NCBI GenBank assembly: GCA_030867875.1
Contig: JAOWCC010001501.1
Location: 32,012,792-32,076,791, forward strand
Reading direction: 5' to 3'
Source: Actinernus sp. WN-2022
Lineage: Eukaryota; Cnidaria; Anthozoa; Actiniaria; Actinernidae
DNA length: 64,000 bases
Below, one piece after another: positions 12,094-23,600 of this stretch. A model generated the notes under the pieces. That model was not told where the DNA came from and did not search any database. It saw only the letters and a list, made by a program, of their open reading frames with translations. How positions within the stretch are numbered: the stretch's first letter is position 1; each line of letters begins with the position of its first letter. The position numbers were made by a program, and so were the translations under genes.

Positions 12094-12537
12094 TAGTCCC
12101 TTGGCCTTCTGGTTGGTATTTCGTCTGAGTGGGTTAATGGGATCCCTGTGGTTTGTAATGGTTGTGACGCATATCAAACAGTCGTTCCGTCGTTCAGACT
12201 GACTAGATGCTAGTGAAGCATACGCTCATCGCCGGTTTTCAAATTTCGCTATCGAATCTTCAAAAAACGTTTCGATTTCTTTAATCGCACTTCCTGTAGC
12301 CTACGTTGTATCCGCCTCTCTTCTGCCGGCTCGCTACACTTTCTGAACGTGTTCTAGTATTAGACGATCCGTCCTGCTTTCCAAATATGGAATATATTGA
12401 CATACATGGAATATCACAGGGAGGTTCATTGTCATTGACCAACTGTCAACAGTGACGTCACAAGCCATTACAAACCCTAGGGACCCCATTAACCCGCTTA
12501 GACAAAATACCAAGCCAAAGGCCAAGGGACAAGGCTG
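12094..12537. repeat. Inverted-arm element (~90-bp arms)
   Basis: Arms carry GTCCCTTGGCCTT...GGTTTGTAATGG on the left and the inverse on the right (CCATTACAAACCC...AAGGCCAAGGGAC). The interior has no gene. Frames on either strand are arm translations. Confidence 0.65.
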
Positions 12538-12800
12538 AATAAATCCATAATCCGCAGTACCGGAAAATATGGTGGTTGTACATTTGACTACGATTCCTTG
12601 CGAACCTAACACAGTAAAAAAAAACACTTAGAAATCCTCTACTCTCTTCAATGACAGTGTATTGGCAATATCATTCGTATTTGCTTGTTTTTAAGATTTA
12701 AAACCTCTCTACTGCGAATTTATAACGGATTTAGAGTTTCGCGCGCTAAGGACTGTGGGTAAAAGCACCAAACCCGCCATCTTTTCCTGTACGATGGAAT

Positions 12801-13058
12801 AGGCCTTTTGCAGCAAAGTCACGTGTTGGTATATTACTTCGTTTACGAATGAATCGAGCTCGTGATCGGCGCTGATGGCAAGCTATCTTTAAAAATGCTG
12901 TTTTCGAAAGATCGAAAATCAATTGGAGGTGGAAAATAGCATTTACAAACAGGTTTTGTTAATAACACTACCGATCTCGTACAAGCGCTTTAAATCTATG
13001 AATTAAGATTTTATTGCAACCCAGTACAACCACGTGATTACGTTCCCGCAAAAGGCCC
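12801..13058. repeat. MITE with AGGCCTTTTGC ends
   Basis: Inverted ends AGGCCTTTTGC and GCAAAAGGCC(C) with subterminal CACGTG on both sides. About 258 bp, no coding content. Confidence 0.55.
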
Positions 13059-13079
13059 ATTAACAGAGCAGTGGTTATC

Positions 13080-13246
13080 TTAAGCCTTGTTCACACTAGC
13101 AAGCATACGTGCAAGCAACACACGCAGTAATGTAATGATCATTAGCGGCACTTCGAAAAAAATACTGCTAATGACAAATATGGTACTGCGTCTGCCTATG
13201 TTGATTGCGCTTATGCTTGCGTCGCTAGTGAGAACCAGCCTTTAGA
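13080..13246. repeat. Hairpin MITE (TTCACACTAGCAAGCAT)
   Basis: Left end AAGCCTTGTTCACACTAGC pairs with right end CTAGTGAGAACCAGCCTTTA. Imperfect arms of about 40-50 bp. Confidence 0.55.
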
Positions 13247-13551
13247 TAGAAACACACACTGCAACCTTGATTGCGCGCAACAAATTACACCGTGTGAGCA
13301 CTCTTGAGGATGTGCTCTCAATGTTGCGCTCAATGTTACACGGTGTGTCGTACCTAACTGATACAAAATCCAAATGCGCTTTGCACTAATACGGCCGTCT
13401 CCGAGTAGTACACATACAGCACGATCTCTGTCTACTACTTCATCCCACTGCGTTCCATTTGAAATTCTAAGTTGAAGTTACTTCGACATCAATCTGGAAC
13501 TCTTGATATGTCGAACATTTTTTTCACTTTGAAGTCGATATAACAACAGTG

Positions 13552-13680
13552 AGTTTACGGTTCATGCGCAGCACTAGTTGTTCAAGTCTTTTGTTTCAAC
13601 TGGTGGGCCACCATTGTCTAACATCTGCCTACCCGCCAAATAAACAAAGTATTTGTACAACTGAGCATGAACCGTAAACT
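13552..13680. repeat. MITE with AGTTTACGGTTCATGC ends
   Basis: Inverted ends AGTTTACGGTTCATGC and GCATGAACCGTAAACT, 129 bp in all. Confidence 0.65.
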
Positions 13681-14164
13681 GGGCGGATAGATAACGTAGG
13701 CTGGACAATATCCAGGCAAAATATTATACTCCGCTGACCGACAAGAACGGAGGCTCTGTGGAGGTGATTGATCAAATACAGGTTTGCGAGTAATTTTTCT
13801 AACATAGTAAACTCATGCCCAGTGAATTAGCCTGAGATACAGTGAAATACAAATTAAGAAATATTTACGCTTTAACGTAACATTTCACGCATCTAAAAAC
13901 AGGGTTGATCGCCAATGTTTTCTTTCAGTTTCCCGCGGTTTCACTTTGCGCGGGAAACTGGCGTAAAACGCGCGCGTTGGGATCACCAAAAGCATATGCG
14001 CGTCACGTTTTGCCGCAGTGAACAGATACTTTAGCGAATATGCAATCTCGTATACAGGGGTCTTGGCGGATTAGGCGCGCAAAGACCATTGGGAAGGAGG
14101 TTGACGAGAAATGCAAGCCTGTCCTTTTCGGGAAAATTTGGGTTTCCTGTGGTGCGCGGTCAAT

Positions 14165-14350
14165 TGAATAGGGACAGTGAAAATACTGATGCGTATTTAT
14201 AGGTGTCGGAAGGTAGTGTGGAAGTGGATACGCGTCTACGCACTGAAAGTACTGATGCATATTCATAGGGTTTCGGAAGGTAATTTGGAAGTGCGGGCTG
14301 CGCGGCAACGCAGTGAAAATACTGCTGAATATTAATATAGTGTTTAGAAG
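14165..14350. repeat. Three degenerate ~70-bp tandem units
   Basis: CAGTGAAAATACTGATGC-type segments recur near 14175, 14242 and 14311, each followed by a GGAAGGTA-type segment in the first two. This lies just beyond the 3' end of the Roc-COR-death gene. Confidence 0.6.
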
Positions 14351-14462
14351 TTGCTACGCGACGCGTAGCCACAATTTCACATAACTCAGCTTGGAGTTGG
14401 GGGTATTCCGTAGTCGTACCGTTGCGGAGTGTACCGTCACCGCCATTCTTAATAGACTAGAT

Positions 14463-14659
14463 TTACAACTTATCAGCATAGGCGTTCAGCTCACACATCG
14501 TTAGGATGTCATACAACTCTCCTATCTTCAGCTTGCCAGTTTTACGTTCAAATTCAGCGAGGATTCTCTCGGCTGGGTCCTCTGTTCGTTTGTCATAGAA
14601 ACGTAGTTGGTCAGCGGGCACTCCCAAGTGACTGGCAAACACCTTCCAATCATCTCCCC
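14463..14659 (-). CDS. Roc-COR-death gene, exon 11 (death domain, stop)
   Basis: Residues 1117-1181. GGDDWKVFASHLGVPADQL is the classic W-x3-A-x2-LG core of helices 2-3, followed by DPAERILAEFE (helix 4), KIGELYDILTMCELNAYADK (helices 5-6) and TAA. Acceptor TCTTTCCCACAG. Confidence 0.9.
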
Positions 14660-17600
14660 CTGTGGGAAAGACATTGTCACGTAAATTAAGGTCTTTCGGC
14701 ACCAAATTAAAAGTACAGTTGTCAGAGCTGAAGAGAAGTGAACTATTCAAGTGTATTAGTAGTATTAAAGATTCTGTCAAAAAGATAATATAAGATTTTA
14801 CGAAGGTATACAGTGTACTTGAGTACACTGTATACCTTCGTAAAATCTTATATTATAAATATAAATCTTATAAATCTTATAATATAAGATTTTACGAAGG
14901 TATACAGTGTACTTGAGTACACTGTATACCTTCGTAAAATCTTATATTATAAATATAAATCTTATAAATCTTATAATATAAGATTTTACGAAGGTATACA
15001 GTGTACTTGAGTACACTGTATACCTTCGTAAAATCTTATATTATAAATATAAATCTTATAAATCTTATAATATAAGATTTTACGAAGGTATACAGTGTAC
15101 TTGAGTACACTGTATACCTTCGTAAAATCTTATATTATAAATATAAATCTTATAAATCTTATAATATAAGATTTTACGAAGGTATACAGTGTACTTGAGT
15201 ACACTGTATACCTTCGTAAAATCTTATATTATAAATATAAATCTTATAATATAAGATTTTACGAAGGTATACAGTGTACTTGAGTACACTGTATACCTTC
15301 GTAAAATCTTATATTATAAATATAAATCTTATAAATCTTATAATATAAGATTTTACGAAGGTATACAGTGTACTTGAGTACACTGTATACCTTCGTAAAA
15401 TCTTATATTATAAATATAAATCTTATAAATCTTATAATATAAGATTTTACGAAGGTATACAGTGTACTTGAGTACACTGTATACCTTCGTAAAATCTTAT
15501 ATTATAAATATAAATCTTATAAATCTTATAATATAAGATTTTACGAAGGTATACAGTGTACTTGAGTACACTGTATACCTTCGTAAAATCTTATATTATA
15601 AATATAAATCTTATAAATCTTATAATATAAGATTTTACGAAGGTATACAGTGTACTTGAGTACACTGTATACCTTCGTAAAATCTTATATTATAAATATA
15701 AATCTTATAAATCTTATAATATAAGATTTTACGAAGGTATACAGTGTACTTGAGTACACTGTATACCTTCGTAAAACCTTATATTATAAATATAAATCTT
15801 ATAAATCTTATAATATAAGATTTTACGAAGGTATACAGTGTACTTGAGTACACTGTATACCTTCGTAAAATCTTATATTATCTTTTTTTTTAGTATTTAA
15901 TCTATATTATTCCGGAGATATTTAATAGCTATTTCAAAACTACTCTGTAAATCTGAATTAAAACGATGTTACTGTATCTCAAGCCGTTAACACTGACATT
16001 TTAAAGCTACTCATTTTTCTCCCCTTCTTTCAACGGTCTAGTTTTAGTTCAGGTAAAAAAAATCGTTAACATAATCTTTCTCGCAAGATTTGCCTTAAAG
16101 TAATATTAAAAATAAAACAATTTCATCTGGAATATTCTACAGATCTACTGTGAGGTTTGAGACGCAAAAGAGAAGGCTGCGGTCCATTTTAGGGGAATTT
16201 ATAAACAAACTGATCAAACATAGTGCCCACAAACCTGACAGAGCCTGTGTCAGCTCCTTCCTCTTGTCGTACTGCAGCTGCCTCACTAAACCATTCTCTG
16301 GGAGAAGAGGACCTGTAAACAGCAGACATAATATAACATTTATTCACGGCATGCATTACATCACGTACTACATCACGCATTACGTTACATACCTCCCGCA
16401 TTACGTCACACACTACATCACGCACTACATCACGCACACTTCAGGCATCATATGAATGACGTCACACATTACCTCACGCATCACGACACGCATTAAACCA
16501 CGCATTGTGTCACGCATTACACCACGCATCACGTCACGCATTACATCGCGCATTACGTCACGTTTCACATCATGCATGACATCGCATAACGCTTTTCATT
16601 ACTTCATGTATTACGTCATGCAAGGAATACAGAAACACCACGTTTAACCACACCCTTCTTCGGAATAGATTCCAAATAGTGACCTGCAGTTTCAAATTTT
16701 AAAATCCATTTGACGAAGGATGACAAATATTGATGCATATGTCACGAGCAATTCGCTAGCATGGTTCCTTCACAAACTAATCTTCAATGTGAGCCCGCCA
16801 TAAATCTGGCCTTTGGAAGTTATGTCTAGTGTATAGGCATGCGCATTAGATATTCGATTCCATCACCACCCCCAGCGGATATGATTGTTCGCAGAGCGTT
16901 CGTGCAACGTCTGGATTGTGTTCGTCGCATGTGCGGGATCAAAAGGAGGAGAAAGTTAACTGTCACTGGCGAAGTTTGTATCACACTTTCAACCTGCTTT
17001 AGCCACATTTATCGGATCTTCATAGCCTTAATTGAGATGGTTATTTGCAACGAAAAGTTGTCACGAAGGTTAACGTCGAAATTAACATGAACTAACACGG
17101 GATATTTTGACTTTTGAATTCTTCGGTTGCAACCACGTGACAAAAGAATATCTTTAAATATTTTTATTTCCAAATGAAATAAAATGTTTTTGAACTTGAA
17201 GAGAGATCAAAACTTAATCCCTGGGCCAAATTTTGAAGTAGAAGAGCATTTCGTTTCAGAGTTATGGGCAAACAAATATGACAAGTTGTTATTGTCATAT
17301 AGCCTTGAACCACCAAGATGGCCGCCAAAACTTCGCAGTCTTTAATAAAGCAAACATTTCATTCGGTTTCACTAAGAGTCCCATTAAATCGAACTTCTAA
17401 ACATTTATTAAGCCAAAAACCTTTAATTTGGCACAAATAGTTGATTTTCACGACTCATCTGAAATACGTGAAGCTTTCGGTTTGGATATACTTAAACCTC
17501 ATAACTCGGAAGCAAAAAATCGTACAGACCTTAAATTTCGTGTAAGGACTTATACCATGAACATCTACAAAATGCTAAAGAAACAGCTTTATAGGATTTA

Positions 17601-20600
17601 TAGTTTAAAATTTAGGTTTTTGAAGACACCGTGAATCGGCGTGATGACGTCACGTGCAACCCAAGAATAACAACTGAACTACAAGAAGAACCACTGTCAG
17701 AATTTCGCATTCTCTTACCATTCTTCGGAGGAATCAGATGAAGTTGGGACTCTTTTCTGATCTGATGGAGAAGATAACCTTTTTCTGGATTAAAACTTCT
17801 GTGATGAAAGGTACTTCATTTTCAGGCGTTTTCAATACAACGGAGTATCCAAGTCGAAGTTCTGGCTAGAAAGTGTTTCGATTTCATAGGCAATACGATG
17901 GATAGCTTGAGGAAGAGTTGCGAGACAAAACTGAAAGCTATTCAGTTTTGGTAACGTTCTTTAGAGACTGCTTCACACTGGAATTTAATTCGACCGAATT
18001 TTGTTATTAACAACTTTAGCATTGTACTATAAATGTCACTATATTGTGGCTTTGTGGAAGGAAAACTGTAAGGAGAACCATTTTAACATATGTAAAAATA
18101 TAGTTTACTTTACACACTGGGCAACATTGTTGTAGTCGGATTGTCGTTGCTGATGGCTAACACCAGAATATTTCATCATTTCTGAACAGGTATGAGGCCC
18201 TCTCCATATCATGTTAGTTTCTTTTAAATTCTTTAATATGCAAATTATCATTTGCTTGTGTTTATGAGTTTTACACGCGCGATTTATGCCACAGACATTG
18301 TAAATATTACTTAATTTTGGTAGCTGCGCTGATTGTGATATTTAGTGTTTATAGTTTGATTATTTATTTTGTCTGTCTCATTCATTAATTTTGTTGAAAG
18401 CTAAACAACAAATTCTTACTATTTGGCGTGTCAGTTTACAAAAAAAATGACCGCCAGCCAATTTTTTTATGATTTGATTTCGCTTACCCTGCGAGCAGAG
18501 GTTTCACATCTCTTTGCCATTGCTGTCCTTTCCCTTTCTTTCGGCGGACGGGACAGGCAAAGAGATGAGAAACCTCTGCTCGCAGGGTAGATTTCGCTGC
18601 ATTAACACAATTTGTACACCTGCATGCTCTTGGGCAATACAACAAATTGTAATGATGAAAATAAGCTACATGCACATATCATGTATGTTGATATGAAAAT
18701 GAAAAGATTCAATCAAAATTCAGCTATAATTGTTTTATCCGAGTATTGAGTATTCTTAACAATATCTGAGTATTATAGAGTGATTTTCATAAACCTGTGA
18801 AACAGATACTAGAATATTTAGTGCAATTAAATGCTAATTCTATTGTTTTCTTTTGTGTATATTTGACTATTAGATGTTAACAAGCAATAATTGTTTCACA
18901 GGTTTATGAAAATCACTTTAACATCAGTAGTACAGTCTTTGTATGTATTTTTATATTTTGCTATTATTTAAGCAATAAACATTTTTTAAAGGAAGCTTGG
19001 CTTGTTTACACTTAAAAAGATGACTTAAGTTGCTGTATTTGGAACATTTCCTCTGTTTTCTTCAGATTTGGCACTGGGATTGCTGTGAAGCTACATGTAC
19101 TGCTACTGAGCAGTTTATAGTGACATCTGAGCTTCTTTTTCTTGAATGGTGGCATATATACACCAACTGCATTCATTTATTTAGACCTAGGCCATTAGAG
19201 CTATGTGACCCTGTGAACAGGATTAAAAGACACTTCAAAAACTCATGAATAATTAATGAGCATTTTGTCCAATCAGATGAAGCAAATCAGTCACGTGCAT
19301 GCTCCTTTATACCTGATAAAATCTCATCATTCTAAAAGGCCCGCGGAGGGATTTGAATTCTGTCCCAGAGGGAACGGGGTTAATGATTGAGACAATGGCA
19401 TTTCTATTGATGTTGCAGCTTTCTCATTGAATTGCTAATTAGGATGAACCTTTCATATAAAGAATACTAATGAACATGAAATTTTATATAAAGTTTCATC
19501 CTAATTAAGAATTCACTGATAAAGACCCAAAGAAAGCAAAAAGTACACGGAACATAAGGTACCTAGATAATAAATTTTGCACTAAATTTACTAATATCAG
19601 CAGACTACCGAGATACACAGATAATATTTTTAAAATGAAGTTATCCAACTACCATTACTTGTTTACCGAGCCACTGTTTAGTTCCAATTATTAAACCAAA
19701 CTCAAAGCCGCCAAATAATAAAAACGTGCATTAAACTTACATATTTTGTGCCTGAGTCAACAAATTTAGAGTCTGCCGTCATGTCAGTCACATCGCTTTC
19801 CAAGTCTTGAACTTTATCGAGGTAAACCACGACACCAAATCCTTCAAGTGCAGGTTCAGTTCTTGCATTGCGAAACGCAGCTTCAAACAACATAGTATGG
19901 TAATTTCTTCATGTCATTCCCTTGAGATTTTCGTAATTGCAGGCGGTGATTACCTCGAATATTTTGCATGGCGTTGTGAATACAAAGGTTCAATGGTTCA
20001 TTAAGTGAACCATTCCCTTGAGATGTGAGTCTTTCTTTCATTGCATTCTTAAAGCGTTTTTGAAGCCGTTTAAAACACTCACAGCACGTGTTTTATCAAG
20101 TCTAAAAATTCTCGGGCTTTGCCCTCGAATTTTTAAACTTGATAAAACACTGCTGTTCGTGTTTTAAACAGTACTTAAGTTTAATAAGCCTTGAAACAAC
20201 TATAATGGCTAATCAAAGTCTGCATCTCATTTATCTCTAACAAGAAAAAGAGGTGGAATAGAGCTGGATTCTTGCAACTATAACTCGCAATCTGTTTAAA
20301 CTTCATTTGTTCTTGCCATTAGAGTTTCAAGCTTTTGTTCAGGTACATTCTTATTTTGATATTTTTGAATAATTAGAGGAGCATGAGGTATACAATGTAC
20401 CTTAAGGCACATCTGATAGCCAAGTGAGACCAAATAGCTGGGCTACAGTCTCCACTAAAACAGCATTTTCTGACAACAAAAATATTCAGTTGATTCAGAT
20501 TGTGTTGTTGGTCGCAAGATCTGTTTGCAATACTTGCACAAAAGTCTTTGAATTTTATTGTTTGAATCTAGATGCATTTAAGGTAGTTTTTGGTTTTATT

Positions 20601-23600
20601 TCTACAGGTCTTGAGGGCTTTCTTGTACTAATTTTGCTTATATTAGCAGTTGCTGGCTAGGGAGTGGGGCATGGAAGTTTAATTATAGGACAAGAAGTCC
20701 TTCAAAAGTTCCCAGTATTTTATAGCTCTATTTATAGACTGATGTTTCTTTGTATTATTAAACTGTAGGAGAAGTTTTGTTGATGTAAATGCCTTTGTCA
20801 CCACAACTTAGTAAACTCAAATGTTGATGGCTGTTATTTGGGATATATCAGTAGAAGCACCCTTGTCATTTAAACTGAAGTTCTTTCGAATTCGGTTTTA
20901 AAAATTTTATAGCTACATCTGTCTTTGAAATAACTTCTTTAATATCAGTTTTTCTCAAAAATTTAGTTATAATTAATTTTTCTGGAACCTTTTGAATGAA
21001 ATATTTTTGAGGCTTTCATAAAATCATTTCTCTTTTCCAAAAACACAACTACATGTACTCCAAACCTTTCATTGCTTTTGTGTAACAGTTTGTGATATGT
21101 TTCTCCAAGAGTATCTTTAGACAAAATATGAAGAGTCAGGGTAAGAATATTTACCATTTCTTTCCCAACACAATCAAGATATATAATGCTGTGCATGTTT
21201 TATAACAACCACTGTACCAGATCTACAAATACATCAAGACGACTAAAAATCACCACTTTTTCTGGAGGTATAAATGACGACCACGTCAACTGCTGCCGAC
21301 ATACTGGTAACAATTGCAAGATGACCCATCTCCTCAACCTGCGTTCCGTAGCCATCTCTTCCCGTACACTTCTCCTTGCACCAAAACTTGGTTACCTTAG
21401 CCCTACAATTTGCGTTTTACTGACCGAGATAATCGACAAAATAACTGAAGTCTAAGATTATTTCCGAGCGATCGAAACAACTAAACATCGCCAAGGCGCG
21501 CCTTTTTCAAGTAAAGCTCCTCGACAGGAAACGTTGTTAAATGTACGAACCTTGAGCTACTTAATGTTTGACAGATCACACATTTTACCTTTATTTCGTA
21601 AAGAAAAACTCGATATATAACTACAAACCGGCCGGCAACGGACCACGAAAATAAAGAATCAAATAATAGCGCATGCATAAATTACTTCACAAAATGAGCC
21701 TGCGTTACATGCTTGAAATTTTGATTAGATTGGCGCGCAAAATGCCCACCCATCTTCCCCCCCAATCCCCCCCCCACCGGCAAGATGAGGGCATTTGGCA
21801 ACCTATCTGTCCCTGGGGTGGGGCATTTGTTTTGCATCAGCCCGGGCCCGGGGCATTTGTCAAAATATTACCCCCCCCCCTTCCCTTGTGTTCGTTTTGC
21901 TCAACTGATCAACACATGCTTCATCGATGAACATGGCGGCGGAAAAGTCATCGGTGAATATGGCATTAGGAAATTTCCCAGTTTCGGGGTGAAGTGTGCG
22001 GTTTGTTGGGAACTGGCTAGTGAGTGTGGGATTGTGGGCATTTATATTACGAAAGTGTTTGAAGGTGAGTAGTACATTACTTTAATAACGAAAAGCGGTG
22101 AAATGTGGCTTTGAAACGGCGAAGAAATTTGGCGCGTTCGCTAGAGTTGCCTCGGGGTGGGGCATTTGACAGCTGAGCTGGCCCCACCATGGGGCATTTG
22201 CGGTGTTCTTGGAAAGAAATGACAAAATCCCGATAAATACCCGGGTGGGGCATGGGCGGGCTTGGAATTGATAGAGACAACATAAAAACACTTGAACCCC
22301 AAAAACAGAATTCAACCACATGGAACCACTGATGCTGCAGATCATATTCATTTCGAATTATGTAGCTCAATACAGAAATAAAAATTGAAAACGTTAAATT
22401 GTTGGATTCTTGAATTCAAATATAACTAATAGGTGGCATCCATGTTGGTTGAACTACACAATGTATAACAAGAAATGGTGACGATGATGTCAAATGAAAC
22501 CAATGAATTTTATTCTCAACCAATGAACGCTGGGTATACAAATACAATAACCTATTTGTGGTGTTGAAATATGCCCTGATATTTTATCCACGGACGTTAT
22601 CTGATCTGAGAAAAGAACACTTCCCGAGAGCAAAGCTCAAGAGAAACTGTGAGCTTTGAGGTTCAGATAACGTCCAAGGACAATAATTATTTCAATGCCA
22701 CAATGTCGGTTATTGCTGTTATCAACCTTCAAATATTCTCTTTGATGCACGCTTATATTCACACAGGGGGTGTATTCGCTGATATTTCCCACTCGCGTGA
22801 CGCATTCAACCAATCACATGTGAGAGAAAATATTTGGTGGGTTATAAACATGTACATTGTATATACCTGTTGTTCCACTGGGTAGTGTCTGCCGCAGACT
22901 CATCACAATATCCAGCCTGTTATTCCTCTTCAAGTACTTGCAGAAGCCTCGCACCTTCTTTACCACATCAAGAGGAGGATGTTCCAGGGATTGTCTGTTG
23001 ACATCCAAAATCTCTGCTAACTTATTTGCCACATCAGAGCCATTGGCGTCTCGGAGGAACACTGCTTCCATTGCGTGAGGGACGATCCCTCTTCCCGAGT
23101 CATCTAAACACAGACAGGTGCCAAGAGGTCATTAATGAGCGTAGTGGCCACTGGTGAAATAAATGAGCATGAGTGCAGTGACCACTGGTGAGCACATTAT
23201 GACCACTGGTGAGTGCAGTGACCACTGGTGAGCACATTATGACCACTGGTGAGTGGAATGACCACTGGTGAGTGCAGTGACCACTGGTTCACGAATGGAA
23301 TGACCAACTGGTGAGTGGAATGACCACTGGTGAGTGCATTGACCACTGGTTCACGAATGGAATGACCAACTGGTGAGTGGAATGACCACTGGTGAGTGGA
23401 ATGACCACTGGTGAGTGGAATGACCACTGGTGAGTGCAGTGACCACTGGTTCACGAATGGAATGACCAACTGGTGAGTGGAATGACCACTGGTGAGTGCA
23501 TTGACCACTGGTGAGTGCAGTGACCACTGGTGAGTGCAGTAACCACTGGTGAGTGCAGTGACCACTGGTGAGTGCAGTGACCACTGGTGAGTGCAGTGAC

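Noticed and set aside
20963..21196. 77-codon minus-strand frame containing LSKDTLGETYHKLLHKSNE
   Set aside because: Looks mildly coding but lacks flanking splice sites that join it to anything and has no recognisable domain.
21200..21355. 51-codon minus-strand frame (MATERRLRRWVILQLLP start)
   Set aside because: No family match, no splice partner in phase that I could support; too short to call.
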